Positions 10,703 through 22,164 are shown, numbered from the stretch's first letter. The stretch: 34,875 nucleotides of DNA from Allomyces macrogynus ATCC 38327 (GCA_000151295.1 GG745334.1:667267-702141), one strand, 5' to 3'. The notes: generated from the sequence alone by a model not told the origin. Made by a program: numbers and translations.

Positions 10703-11121
10703 GTGCCGTCCACCTCGCAAGTGTCCTAGTCGTTGATTTTGTCCGCGAGCGGGCCTGTTTATCCGTGTTTATTATTCTTATTGCTGCTCAGGGTAACAAT
10801 GGTGTTCTTTGCTTTCGGATTCAACTGGCAACAGTTTCTTTATTGATAGTGTCAGCTTTACACATGCAATCCAGCTGCCCAGCACTGCCAACCGTCCCCA
10901 ATCCTCAGCGCGAGGACACGAGCACACGCTCCGCCACGTTCTCCACCAACAGACCAGCAAGCAACTCGTCGTCCACGGGCGGCAGCGGTGCGCGCGCCGT
11001 CGACGGGCGACGCAACGACGGCGTCAGCTCGTGCAGGGGAGACTGCTGTTCTGCCCTTGGCTCTCCAAGATCCTGCAGTCGGAGCGACGTTGACACGTCG
11101 ACGGCCGCATCCGCCTCCACT
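10703..11121. other. intergenic region between the convergent genes GAR1 and CEP78
   Basis: 419 bases between two stop codons, less G+C-rich than the genes. On the minus strand AATAAA occurs at 10839-10844 and 10768-10773, candidate poly(A) signals for CEP78. No further gene is supported. Confidence 0.4.
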
Positions 11122-13624
11122 TTACTGCGACGCGCCCAACCCCCACCACCATGTGTCGTCGGGAGCCCACAGCGAATGCTCGCGCTCGTACCGCGCCTGC
11201 ATCTCGCGCGGATCGCCGAGCGGGATCACATCGGCCCACGGGTCCACCGTCCCACTCGCGCGCACCGCCAAGGTCGCCGCGCGCATGGCCCGCGACCACT
11301 GGTCGACGTGGACGACGTGTCGCATGGCCTCGGGTGACCAGTCCCCACAATTGCCGCCGTGCGTGTTCGGCGCGCGCCTCGAGTTTGCGCAACGCGTCGG
11401 TAAAGATCGAGTACGGGTGTTGTCGCACAGCCGCGTGCGCTGATTGGACTTGTCGATCGAGGTCGAGGAGCGTCCATGGGGTCACGGTCCCGCCAACGAG
11501 CGTCAGGTGCAGGTGCTTGATCAGGGCACCGACGGCCATGAGGTCGACGGTAGGAGTTGCGTCTGGACAGGGGTCCACGGCGGCCGAGTCGGTCATGTTG
11601 AGCAGGTTCTCGACGTCGGCAGGGTGGTGGTGCTCGACAGCGTGACCGAAATGGTTCGGCGGGCACGGGAGCGAAAGGACCGGATCCATGACGGCGGGGC
11701 CAGCCGTAAATGGTAGTGGCGCATCGCGCGAAACGGGTGCAAAACTGGGTCGCGCCGCCGCCACCTGCTCGTTTCCGTCGACGACAGGCGGCGGGACACA
11801 CCGCGCGTGCGCCGAGTCGACGCCCACGCGCGGCATCGGGACGTTAATCGCGTGCAGCAATGCCGTCTCGAGAGTCTTGACCTTCGTCGTGAGCTCGTGG
11901 TTGGTCACGACAAGACTGCTGAGTTTGGCCACGTCGACGGTCGGATGCAAGTCCATGTTCCGCTCGGGCTTGTCGATCGTCTGGGCTAGTTTCGGCGGCG
12001 GGAGTTTGCCTGCAGGCCGCCACGCTGCTCGCGGGACTTGCACGACGGGTTCGCGTGTCGGCCGCGGCTTGGTGTCCTTGGGCTTATCATCGATCTTAGC
12101 GCGTTGCTTGGCAATGATGGCCCGCGAATGCGACGGCGGGAGGTGCAGCGTCGGGAGCAACGGGTCGATCCCATCGGCGAGCCACTGCAGGTCCGGGTCG
12201 GTGCGGCACACGGCGTCGCCCATTTCGAACACTTCGGCGACAAACTTCGGGTCTGGGAAACCGTGTCTGACGATGAGAATCGTGTCGAAGTTCACTTTCA
12301 AGCCGCTCGTGAGTTACGATAGCAACGGGCACGCACCGACGTTCTCATTCCCGCGCAAGTCAAACGCCGTCATCGACCCCATTCCGCGCATGTCACTGAG
12401 CACGAACAGCGCGGCCTCGGCGCCCTCGTTTGTGATTTGGTTGAACTGCAAGTCAATGACCTGCACGCCCACGTCGTTTTGCACCGCGTCGATCAAGTGG
12501 AACAGACCGCAGTCACCGAGACGATTGCATGACAGATTGATGCGCTTGAGGAACGGGCGCGACGTCGACATGGCGATGCCCGAGTCGACAGATCGACGGC
12601 CGTGCAGCGATCTGCTCCGAGACGATCGGGACGACCGGGGGACCGAGACGCGCAGTTGGTCGGGGAAGGCGGCCTCCACTCGACGGACTGATTGGGACTG
12701 CAAAACAAGCAGAACGATGAGAAGTCGCGTCGATTCCGGGTGGAGAACAAAAGATGGCACACCTTCAATGCCTCGGCCAAGAGCGCGGCCGACGAGGGCG
12801 TGAGCTGGTTGTCCGCGAGTATCAAAATGGAGAGCGACGACGACGACTTGATGGATGGTGCGAGCTCAGCAACGGGCGGCGGAACAGCGTGCGTGAGCCA
12901 AACGCTAGACGTGAGCAAGCTGAAAAAACCAAACTACGAACCCGCAAAGCCGGCATCTCCAATCTCACAGCGAGCGAGCGCCAAGAGCGCGAGTGATTTG
13001 CTCTCGATAACAGCTTGACAGAGCGACTTCAAGTGTGAGGGCTTGAGGATGATGCCGTCGAGCGTCAAGGCCGTAAAGTTGGGCGAGTGGAGAATGGCGC
13101 TGGCGATCGACCTAGCTCCGAGCAGTCTGGTCAGAGTCCCGCAACAAGGAAAACCCGGAATAAAATCGCAAAATGTGCGGGCGAGCCGCTACGGACCCGA
13201 GCAACGGCGTCGTGACCTCGTCGTGCAAAATGAGTGGAATTTTGGCCTTGAGCGTGGCAGTCGCGCGCTTGAGCTCCTTGCCCGATTTGAGTTTCATGAG
13301 CTGCCGCTTCTCTGTGACAGCGAAGCGCAAGTCTCGTCAAATCCATGTTTCCTGAAAATATATTGTGCAAATGTTTCTCCAAATGCCGTACTTTCGTCCT
13401 ACCAATTGCTCCAAATGCAGACGCCACCAAGATCCACGGCCAGCGCCAGGCTGTCAGTCAGCAAGCCCCAATCGTTGTCGCCCGCGACCTTGTCCCCTGA
13501 CGATATGGTGGTTGAAAAAGGCTGGCGTCAGAGCATAGGAGAGCGGGTAGGCCCTGGCTTGCTGGCACGCCTTCCGGTAGACGTCGGCGAATGCGGCGTG
13601 AGCTCGACTGTCATGGCCAGACAT
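11122..13624 (-). CDS. CEP78: CEP78-like centrosomal/basal-body leucine-rich-repeat protein (frame broken at two GGGG runs)
   Basis: CEP78 is a centriolar protein of ciliated cells. Exons read on minus: 13428-13624, 13197-13332, 12942-13111, 12763-12864, 12337-12697 and 11122-12252, roughly 695 residues (human about 690). Family matches run in order: an N-terminal DWGLLTDSL block; HDEVTTPLLGSI; FTALTLDGIIL; LARCEIGDAGF; ILILADNQLTPSSAALLAEA; the unusual LKSQSVRRVEAAFPDQLR segment that interrupts the LRRs in CEP78; INLSCNRLGDCG; IDLQFNQITNEGAEAAL; and a last LRR into DPKFVAEVFE. A coiled-coil stretch (TNHELTTKVKTLETALLHAI) follows. Removing one G from each of the minus-strand GGGG runs at 13494-13497 and 11343-11346 restores one frame. 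The first intron (GTGGCG...GAG) and the acceptor of the intron starting at 12941 (GTTCGT) are unresolved. Confidence 0.83.
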
Positions 13625-14051
13625 GGTGGTGATGGCGGTACGGCTCGAGATCACCCCACGGGTGGAGGCCGAAATCAGAATGCCGTCGATCGCGAGTGCG
13701 GCGACTCGTAAAGTTCTATAGGCGAACTGGATTGCAGCAAGTTGGCGGGCATGGATTGGATTCAAGGGCGGTGGGGCACATTTTGCAAGCGGGCCAAGGT
13801 GAGACACGGCCAAAGAGTAATTGGAGAGGGACCTGTCACGGCTGTCGACGACAACGCGTCTTGGTTTAGGCAATGGCAGGGACATATCTGACGCTTCGTT
13901 CGGGCCAACGTCCTCAACGACGACGCTGTCGAGCAAGGCAGCTGCAATAAGAACGACAGCGCGACCACACTTGCCGCAGGGATCTTTGCTTCAAGAACCA
14001 GCCCCTCGTCAACGGCCGCGGCCGCCCGCAACTCCGTCGACGGGCTTCACT
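13625..14051. promoter_or_regulatory. divergent promoter region between CEP78 and NAB2
   Basis: 427 bases between the start codons of two head-to-head genes. No TATA box is seen. Minus-strand frames stay open through much of it, so an upstream coding start for CEP78 cannot be excluded. Confidence 0.4.
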
Positions 14052-17000
14052 ATGGCGCCCTCACTGTGCCCGCTCGGCTCGCCGCGCGCAGAACAACTGC
14101 GGGTGAGTGGACTGTCCAAGCAGCGGGTCCCCTCGCGTAAGCATATTTTGCGGAGCAATCGGCTGACTCGATCTGCCATCGGTCGCGTGTAGCGCGCCGT
14201 CATCTACAAGCTCAAGGACTGGGGCTTTCCGCGTCCGGACGCGGCCGTGCTGGACCGGTTCGTCAAGCTTATTGACCACGCTCCGCCTCGCTACGAACTC
14301 GAGGGCAGTCTTCCACCGCGTACTTGTCCATTTCTTGAACTGTTTTTGCTCCGTTTGTGGGGTGGTGATCCGTTTTGGGCTGGCGAGCCGTGTTGGCGGC
14401 AGGTAGGCTTGGAAGTACGCAAATGCCCCGAGCACCCTGTACTTGGGTTGGTCCTTTTGCCGAAGACCGACCGTGTTGGTTGCGCGCACTCCATGCCATG
14501 AACCTGTTGTTGCTCTGTGGTCATTTTCCGCTGTCGCGTGAAGCCGTTGTCGCTCGCTGTCATGTGTTATACTCGCGTCGTGCGATTTGCAATATCATTA
14601 TTAACTTATTCGGTCGCGCGCTTTCGCCCACAGTCTTCCCCACCTCGCGGCCGCACCCTCAGTTTTTCCACTGGCTCCTGAAGGACGCGCTGCCAAAGAT
14701 TGTCGAGACCAATCCGAGTAAAGATCTTGCGGCCACCGTACCGAGCCGCATGCTGGCAACGCGGCGGGACCGTTCGAAATCGGATCGCACTCGATCTGGC
14801 CGCTCTGGCCCCGATCGCGCTGGCTCCGACCGGTCCGTCTCCGATCGCACTGCCCCGACACCGCCCATGGAATCCGCCCCCGAGCGCTCGGGATCCCCGC
14901 TTGTTATTACCCTGGAGCGCAGGTTCGACCGTTTGTTCGTCGACGTGTGGCCTGCTCATGAGCCCAAACTCAAATCGATGGTCGTTCGCTGCCCGTGTAG
15001 GAACAACCGCCTCGTCCGGCGTGTCGGGCTCGCACCGGAACCGGGCGCCGCTCAGCCGCTGCAAGAGCCGGCGCGGCACGCTTCTTCAAGTAATCTCGAC
15101 GGCACGGACCGTCGAAAAGACTCGCGAGACCGCGGCCGGCGGGGCAGCGAAGACCGCGCGCGCGATCGCGAATCGAGCCGCCGCGACGACGACCGGAAGC
15201 GCGACGACGACCGGAAACGCAGCGACGACCGCCGCTCGCGCGACCAGGACTGGCGGCGAGACGACGACTGGCGGCGCAGTGATGATCGCCGTGACGAGGA
15301 CCGTGGTCGTGGGGACCGGACCAGCGATCGCGACAGCGACCGGCGCCGCTCCGAATCATGTCGCACGNNNNNNNNNNNNNNNNNNNNNNNNNNNNNNNNN
15401 NNNNNNNNNNNNNNNNNNNNNNNNNNNNNNNNNNNNNNNNNNNNNNNNNNNNNNNNNNNNNNNNNNNNNNNNNNNNNNNNNNNNNNNNNNNNNNNNNNNN
15501 NNNNNNNNNNNNNNNNNNNNNNNNNNNNNNNNNNNNNNNNNNNNNNNNNNNNNNNNNNNNNNNNNNNNNNNNNNNNNNNNNNNNNNNNNNNNNNNNNNNN
15601 NNNNNNNNNNNNNNNNNNNNNNNNNNNNNNNNNNNNNNNNNNNNNNNNNNNNNNNNNNNNNNNNNNNNNNNNNNNNNNNNNNNNNNNNNNNNNNNNNNNN
15701 NNNNNNNNNNNNNNNNNNNNNNNNNNNNNNNNNNNGGATTTGGCGCTGCGTCGTTTAGGGGACCCGGACCGGTGTCGCAGGCGCGTGGGCCGACGGGGTT
15801 CCCGCAGGAGCAGGGCGTGCCGCCGCATCGGCAGCAGAAGCAACCAATGCATCACCAGCACCAGCAGCAACAGCCGATGCAGCACCAGCGCCAGCAGCAA
15901 CAGCCGATGCAGCACCAGCGCCAGCAGCAGCTGATGCAAGCCCAACGCCAACAGCCGTACCTTTCGCACCGTCCGCAGCAGCAAGGGCCATTCCCGAACC
16001 AACAGCAACAGCAATTCCGGCCGCCGGGCCAGTTTGTCGGTGGACGAGGTTCGAATATGCGCGTGGAGTCTTGTCATTTTTCTCAATGTCGAGTTATTGA
16101 CCATTTTCCATGCCAACTGCCTCCTTAGGCGGACCGGGCGGACCCATGAACCCCCGGTTCCAGGGCAACCAAGGGCCGCGTGGTTCGTGGCCCGTGCAAC
16201 AAGCACATGCAGCGCCTCGTCCTCCCAGTAATCAGGGCGAGTTCGCTGCGCCCAACCTGACGCAGCCGGCCGTCTCGCAACCACCGCCGGCCCCACCTGC
16301 GTCCAAACCCTACGCCGAGCAAGACGAGTATCGCCAAGAGGACGAGTACGAGATCCCGGACGAGCTCGACGGCCAGGCAACGACGGATTCGCCCGAGGCC
16401 GCAGAGCAAGCCTCGACGCCGCCGTCGGCAGCGCCGACACCACAGCATCAAGAACAAGCGAAGCCGCAGTCGCAGTCGCAGACCCTGCTGCAGACTCCGC
16501 CGCGATCACACGGGCCCGCAAAACCCAAGCTGATCACGGACCCGCAGCCGATTGCGACCTACTCGGCGTCGTTCGCCATGCGCGGGTCGCCGGCGGGCCT
16601 GATCTACAATTACAAGTACGACAACAACAACGACTATTTAACTAGGCAGTGCGCCTACCGCGACGACTTTTACGCCGGCCACCTGCTCGACCGGTACGTG
16701 GGCCCGCCCGGCTCGCTGGCGCCGTTCCCAACGTCGCGCAACGACTCGAAGAGCAACCCGACGTGCGCGATTCTGTGCACACCGTATGAGACAGGCGATG
16801 CACCGTCGCGGTGCCGGCACTGGCCTTTTTGCTTTTATGGGCAGGCTGCGCGCCAGCCGTGCAAGTTTTGGCACCCGACCGCGATTTGTGCCGAGTACCC
16901 GGACTGCCGCTACGACGATACGCGGTGCCCGTTTATCCACCCAATCTACTTCCCACTCGTCTCGGACCCGCAGAGCAACCTGCACGGCGCGACGCTCGAT

Positions 17001-17442
17001 TTCCAGGGCGCGCTCCAGACGATTCAGCTCAAGCAGACGGCGGCGGGGACCGCGCCCGCGTCTGCCGCGGGAGGAACGACGGTCCCGTCGGGATCGGCCC
17101 CGGGGCCCGCGGCTGGCAAGTCGGCAACCACGTCTTCGCACGTCTCTGCTGTGGATCGCGCGGCGATGGCCACCATTCCGGTGCGTTCATTACTTCTCAA
17201 ATACGTCGATCCACTTCGAGTGCTTCACCTGATCACGCTTTTCTCTTCAGTGCAAATTTGGCAGCAAGTGTACGCGCAAGGACTGCGCGTACGCACACCC
17301 GCACACGTCGGATCGCTTCTCACTCATTGCCGACGACAAGGCGGTGGAGCGCGTCGCCACGGGTGCCGGGTGGAACAACCAGTCGGGCGGCGACCTCATG
17401 GAGCTCGATGTGTATGGCGATGATGCTCTCATGTGGCAATAG
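14052..17442 (+). CDS. NAB2: nuclear poly(A)-RNA-binding zinc-finger protein, Nab2/ZC3H14 family (interrupted by a sequence gap)
   Basis: Nab2/ZC3H14 proteins bind poly(A) RNA in the nucleus, control tail length and help mRNA export. Exons: 14052-14102, 14193-14319, 14634-about 16048 (gap inside) with a likely in-frame intron 14923-15000 (GTTCGA...TAG), 16129-17180 and 17251-17442. The N-terminus forms the PWI-like Nab2 fold (AVIYKLKDWGF...FFHWLLKDALPKI). An Arg/Asp-rich region, the gap, a Gln-rich region and a Pro/Gln linker follow. The C-terminus has three CCCH fingers: CRHWPFC-x9-CKFWH (wider than the usual x4-6), CAEYPDC-x6-CPFIH and CKFGSKCTRKDCAYAH. The order of N-terminal fold, Q-rich linker and tandem C3H fingers fits Nab2. 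The intron 14320-14633 is phase-consistent and has a TTAAC branch-like site. The gap length is not a codon multiple in this model, so it is an estimate or hides an intron. Confidence 0.87.
15181..15300 (+). repeat. Arg/Asp-rich low-complexity repeat in NAB2
   Basis: Imperfect 15-18 bp units encode RDDDRKR, RSDDRR and RRDDDWRR type motifs. This RD/RS-like tract runs into the assembly gap at 15368, which suggests that low complexity caused the gap. Confidence 0.75.
15368..15735. other. assembly gap (368 N)
   Basis: A run of N inside NAB2, between the Arg/Asp-rich and the Gln-rich segment. The reading frames on the two sides differ by coordinate, so the real missing length is not 368 or an intron border lies within. 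Confidence 1.
15861..15930 (+). repeat. 30-bp Gln-rich tandem repeat in NAB2
   Basis: Two perfect 30-bp copies (15861-15890 and 15891-15920), each starting CCAGCAGCAACAGCCGATGC, and a 10-bp partial third copy encode QQQQPMQHQR. Nab2 proteins often carry such a Gln-rich tract. Confidence 0.9.
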
Positions 17443-17581
17443 AGACGCCGCGTGTGTTGTATCATGATTTCGATAGCATAATAGGGAGTTTTATGGAGCA
17501 CAATATCGGCGTGAAGGTATCGCGACACGTAGTTCATTCTATGTTTCAAACGAGGTCCCCGCCAAACGGGCCCCACAGAAA

Positions 17582-20216
17582 TCAGAAACACGCCTTTCTA
17601 CCCACATCTGCATCCTTGGTGGGCGAGGCCACGTCGGGCCCCAGCATCGTGACCGGGTCGATGGGCGGCAAGTTGGTCGTGATCGGCGTCTGAACCACGC
17701 CGCCGTTCGCGTCCGAGAGCAAGAAGTGGCGGTAGACCTCGTTCTGCGTCTCCTCGACAAACGACATGTTGAGCCCGGCAAGACGGCGTGCGAGTACGTC
17801 CGACATTTCCGGCGGGACCTGAATGCCCATAAGCACTTTACCGATATCACCGCCCTGCGACCGGTAGTGGAAGAGGACCACCGACACGTCCCGGAACGTG
17901 GTCAGGAGCTTGCGAATGATCCCGGGCTGCTCGCGGAACTCGAACCGGAACACGCGCTCGTTGGGCACGTACGACCGCCCGCCGACCAGGTACCGCGCGT
18001 GCGACTTGGCCACTTCGTTGCGCGAGACGTCGACGCCTGACATATTCAGGTGCTTGACTGAGTCGAAGATGGACGCGACCTCATCATCACGGTTGGCTGT
18101 GGGGGCGACCTTGAACGAGGCGAACACGTGCGCAGGCAGGTTGGCAAGCCCGCGGTACGACAGTTCCGTGATTTGACGCGGCAAGATGGCTTCAACGAGC
18201 GCCAGGAAGCTACCCGGGCGTTCCGGGATCATGACCGAGACGAGTGCCTCGGTCTCGTCACCAATTTCGGCGCGCTCGGCGACGAACCTACAGAACGATG
18301 CAATCCCGACGGTGAGATAGGTTTCCCTTGAGCCCGACAGCCGCACACTTCAACATCTACGAACCGCAGCCGGCCAAAGTTCATGTTGGCGCCCGACGTG
18401 ATCGCAACAAAGCGCCCGCCGCGAATGCCGTTCTCCTGCAACCACCGCTTGCACCCGGCGAGCGACAATGCGCCCGACGGCTCGACAATCGACCGCGTGT
18501 CCTCAAACACGTCCTTGATGGCCGCGCAAATCTCGTCGTTTGACACGAGCACCATTTCGTCAACGTGTTCCTGCACGAGCCGGAACGTTTCGTCGCCGAC
18601 GCGGCGCACGGCCGTGCCGTCCGCGAACAGATCGCAATCCATCATCGTAATCTGGTGGGGAGGGGGGAAGGAGTCAGCATGTGGGCGCCGAGAAGAAACA
18701 GCTTCGTACGTACTGGGTGACCTGGAACCGGAAGCAATCACGAGTCACGAGAAGCACGAGCGAGCGTGGCAAAAACGAGGGCGCTTTGCATGAGCTGCGA
18801 GAAAACCGACTGCTCAGTGAACACAACGTCGATATGCGTACCCATCAGCAGTGCCTGGTGCATCGAGTTCTGGTCCATCTCTTCCACGCCAATCACGCGC
18901 ACTTCCGGGTACAAACGCTTGACGTACGCTGCAATCCCAGCGAGAAGGCCGCCGCCGCCGCAGCAAACAAAAATGGCATCGACGCGACTGTCGGGCAGCT
19001 GGCGCATGATCTCCATGCCACACGTTCCCTGGCCGGCGATAATATACGGGTCGTCGTAGGCCGGGATGTTCACGTAGCCCATTTCGCGCTCGAGCCGCGC
19101 GGCTTCCTGCTGCGCTTCCTTGAGGTCGATACCCGACAGGACAATCTCGCCACCGAACCGGCGCACCGACTTGCGCTTGATCTCTGCGAGCGAAAGGAGA
19201 GGAGCGCGGTAAGCGCTCCATTTGAGATGCACCATTGGCCAAAAAGAGAGCAGCAATACAGACCGGGCGACGTCGTCGGCATGACAATAACCGACTTGAT
19301 GCCGAGCTTGGTCGCGGCCAATGCGACACCCTGAGCATGGTTCCCCGCCGACGCACAGACGACACCGCGCGCGCGCTCCTCGGGCGTCAGCGACTTGAGC
19401 TTGTAGTAGGCGCCGCGGATCTTGAACGAAAACACGGGCTGCATGTCCTCGCGCTTCAGGAAAACCGTGTTGGAAAGACGTGCTGTCAGGTTTTCGGCGA
19501 GCTGCAGGGGCGTTTCCTTGGCCAAGTCGTAGACTCAAGGGCAGGATCATTCAAGATGGCCCAGTCAGTCGACAATTTCGCGGCAGACGCTTGTTCTCGC
19601 CCTCCTCCTCGGCTTGCTGGCTCGCGCATGCGAACACGCCCCAACCCAGCAACCGACCCCCAGCAAAAACCGCACACACAAGAGACGTACTCGGTGCCGT
19701 CAAAATCATCTTTAAATAATCCGGATGGCGCGACGGTAACACCTTCTTGTCGCGCTTGGGCTTCTTGTAACCGGGGGACGGCGTGCGGTTGATAACGTGC
19801 ACGAGCGGCGCGCGCGCCGTCGGGCTTGTCGAATTGCCGCCGCTGGCCATGAGCGCCGCGGCCAGCGCTGCCGTCGCCGGGTGCGACGACTCGGGCGGCT
19901 GCATGTTGATCGCCGACGTGGGCATGCGCGGACCCACCGCCGCCGCGGGCGCATGCCCATTCTCGTCTTCGAGCGAGAGCAGCTCAATGCTGGCCGAGGG
20001 CGAGCTGGGCTCCGACGACTGGATGGAACTCGCGCGCGACGTTTCAGTGGGCGTCGCCGACATGAGCGGCATCGGCGGCAGCTGCAATTGCAAGATCCGC
20101 GCGGGCGCGGCCTGCACGGCCGGAACGACGACGGGCGAAGGGAGCACGGGAGTCGCGGCGCCGTTGGTGCCGTTGGTTGGCGTCACCGTGCCGGGCGTAC
20201 TCGGGGCGCCGGGCAT
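17582..20216 (-). CDS. ILV1: threonine deaminase (threonine ammonia-lyase, biosynthetic)
   Basis: PLP enzyme converting threonine to 2-oxobutanoate, the first step to isoleucine; normally mitochondrial in fungi. Exons on minus: 19691-20216, 19264-19533, 18828-19183, 18365-18651 and 17582-18287; phases agree (714 residues; yeast 576). The fold-type II core starts near residue 170 ([12 protein letters not shown]). The PLP lysine is in [10 protein letters not shown] (about residue 213), with SAGNHAQG and the phosphate loop [38 protein letters not shown] and [12 protein letters not shown] follow, then two ACT-like regulatory domains (ERPGSF...; [11 protein letters not shown]...) that in this family sense isoleucine and valine. 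The first about 165 residues are Ser/Pro/Ala-rich without a clear mitochondrial presequence. Intron 3 is uncertain: the phase-consistent donor GTTGTG (18827) is weak, while a stronger GTACGC (18841) would shift the frame. It converges with NAB2, 139 bases between stops. Confidence 0.96.
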
Positions 20217-21467
20217 GGTGGTTGTGGTTGACGAGCTGCTGGTTCGGGGAGAGGATGCGGGGGGTCACCGTCACGGTTGGAACGTCGGCTGGGCTGGCAA
20301 GATTGAGCAATGGGGGCGAAATGGAATGGAGTGAGCGGGCAGTTTAGAGCTTTGGAGAGAGCGCGTGGAGGCAGGGGGACGCGGGGCAAGGAGATTTGAT
20401 CACCAACCCTCGCGTGTCAACGTAGCAGGCCTTGGCGGTTGAACCCTTTGTCGAGCTTGACGTCGCCGAGAGACTGAGTCGCCGCAGCGTGCGTGGGACG
20501 TAGGCGGCCAGGCGCGCAGCGCCGCCAACGTGCGTTTTTCCTGGCGTGAGGTTGGCGTCAGACTCGTGCTCGTCGTCGACCGGCCAATTACGCCTTGCAC
20601 CTCACTGTCGCACCCACCACCACCCGTCGCCATGACTGCAAACGCCATCGTCGCGCTCCTCATGAGCAACAGGCTTCATCACGTCGCGCCGCGTCGGTCG
20701 AATGAGATGTTCAAAAGTGCTGGTGGTTGGGGCAAAGACGCGCGCCTGCGAGCCGCGTCCATAACGGTGGGGTCGGTCGCTGGACGAAACCTGATTATTC
20801 TTGATGAAACACCGTGTGGCGGGCAACGACCACGCTCCCTATTTGTAGCGTCTCCAGCCACCGAAACGCCAGCGGACAGAGGGCGTTTGGGGCGAACCAA
20901 GTTGCTGCTGGCCCAATCGTCGTGCAGGACGTAGGCGAAAGCGCCGCTCCCGCCACTGCTTGTCCGTAAAAAACGCTATTCCTCACGCGGATGCGAAGAC
21001 AAGAGAGAGGTCCGCTCTTGAATGCTGCTCTATCTCCTTATTTGCAAGATCGTGTAGTGTGGGGACGGGGCGTTGTTGATGTTGGATCGGATCGCAGAGG
21101 CGCACGGCTGTAGATCACGTCGCGAGAGTTGGCAGATGTCTCTTCGAACCAAAAGCCAACGACGGTCAGGATTAAATCGCAGCCCTGCAGTGAGAAGTAC
21201 CTCACGGTACGCTTCGTCACGTCGGCTTCTGCCCTGGATTAAAGGCGCACGCCATTTCCAGCGTTCTAGCACGTTGCAACGGTTGTGCGTGAAGGCCCAG
21301 GCACCACGAAACCAAGTCGCGAGGACAGCGGAGCGCGAGCAGCATGAACGGGGTCTCGTTGTTACTTATCATAATCCAACCTCGCAGGCGTGGGCGGACG
21401 GGAGCTCAAACGTACAGCAAGCGGGCCGCACGCCCTGAACGCTGTCAAGACCTTGGGTCTAGCGACT

Positions 21468-21863
21468 TCATGCTCGCGCGGGATTGGTACCACCACAATG
21501 AGAGGGCGACGCGCATGTTTTCATGGACTGGGCGACTGCCAGCACCATCCGTGAACGTTTAAGTGGAAGGGCGAAGACAATGCAAGAGAGCTGGCGTGAA
21601 GATGTGAACACAGATGGTGCTAGCGCGAATATGTGAACACGAGTGGTGTTGGCGTGCAACTCCGCGATGCTGTCGATTAAAAAGCATTGTGCGATCAGTT
21701 GGAGCATCTCATTGTCGACGAGACGCGAGGGGTTTGACTCTCGATCGCCCGCGATCAACGGCGTGTCTAGGTCGGAGTTCGAACCGTTGCCGTTCAGAAC
21801 AAGCCCGGACGCGTGGAGCCAGGCGATTGCCGCGAGGGGGCATTCCAGGTGATTTCGACTCAT
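21468..21863 (-). CDS. possible small hypothetical protein
   Basis: A 131-codon frame starting at a true ATG. The first about 75 residues have an amino-acid mix more like real protein than the Arg/Pro/Ala-rich chance frames nearby, for example LVDNEMLQLIAQCFLIDSIA, which could form an amphipathic helix. The rest is less convincing and runs through a 29-bp tandem repeat. There is no recognised domain, no clear intron and no TATA box. It would be divergent from DTD1 with 301 bases between starts. It may be a chance frame. Confidence 0.25.
   Translation of the reverse strand: MSRNHLECPLAAIAWLHASGLVLNGNGSNSDLDTPLIAGDRESNPSRLVDNEMLQLIAQCFLIDSIAELHANTTRVHIFALAPSVFTSSRQLSCIVFALPLKRSRMVLAVAQSMKTCASPSHCGGTNPARA
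21594..21651 (+). repeat. 29-bp imperfect tandem repeat
   Basis: Copy 1 (21594-21622) begins GCGTGAAGATGTGAACACAG and copy 2 (21623-21651) begins GCGCGAATATGTGAACACGA. Several differences are CpG versus TpG or CpA. Confidence 0.7.
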
Positions 21864-22164
21864 TTGATCGACTGGTTTGCTGCGCCGCTCGGCCCTTCTT
21901 TCGGTTGTTCCTGCGACTGCTGGCAGGGGTTCTACTGTGGTCTTTCAGGGGAGAATTCAGCAAAATCATCTCGCCTCCACACCGTTGCTGCACCGGAGCC
22001 CCGAATTTCCAAGCGGTTCGCGGTTATACAAGTACTTGCTGCAACCGCGCTCGTTCAGAGCACACTCTCCACCCACCAGTTTGTCGACCAGCCAGCAAAG
22101 TCGACGACTATACCGGTTTCCCGGTCTCTCGCGAGCATCGCACCCGATTGAACACGTCCCAACC

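Larger units (their letters stand above)
20217..22164. other. large intergenic region between ILV1 and DTD1
   Basis: About 1.95 kb, the longest gene-poor stretch of normal composition. It holds the promoters of two divergent genes. A weak open frame at 21468-21863 (minus) and a 29-bp tandem repeat at 21594-21651 are listed separately. Frames at 20530-20934 (+) and 21030-21272 (-) are not convincing. Confidence 0.4.

Noticed and set aside
20530..20934. Plus-strand 134-codon frame with an internal ATG in good context
   Set aside because: No domain, and the residue mix becomes Arg/Gly/Thr-rich noise; most likely upstream DNA of neighbouring genes.
21687..21755. tRNA-like segment (D-loop-like AGTTGG, GAGCATCTCATTGTCGACGAG resembling an anticodon arm with GTC, TTTGACT like a T loop)
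   Set aside because: The acceptor stem and T stem do not pair over seven and five bases, the T loop lacks TTCRA, and an opposite-strand open frame explains the sequence equally well.
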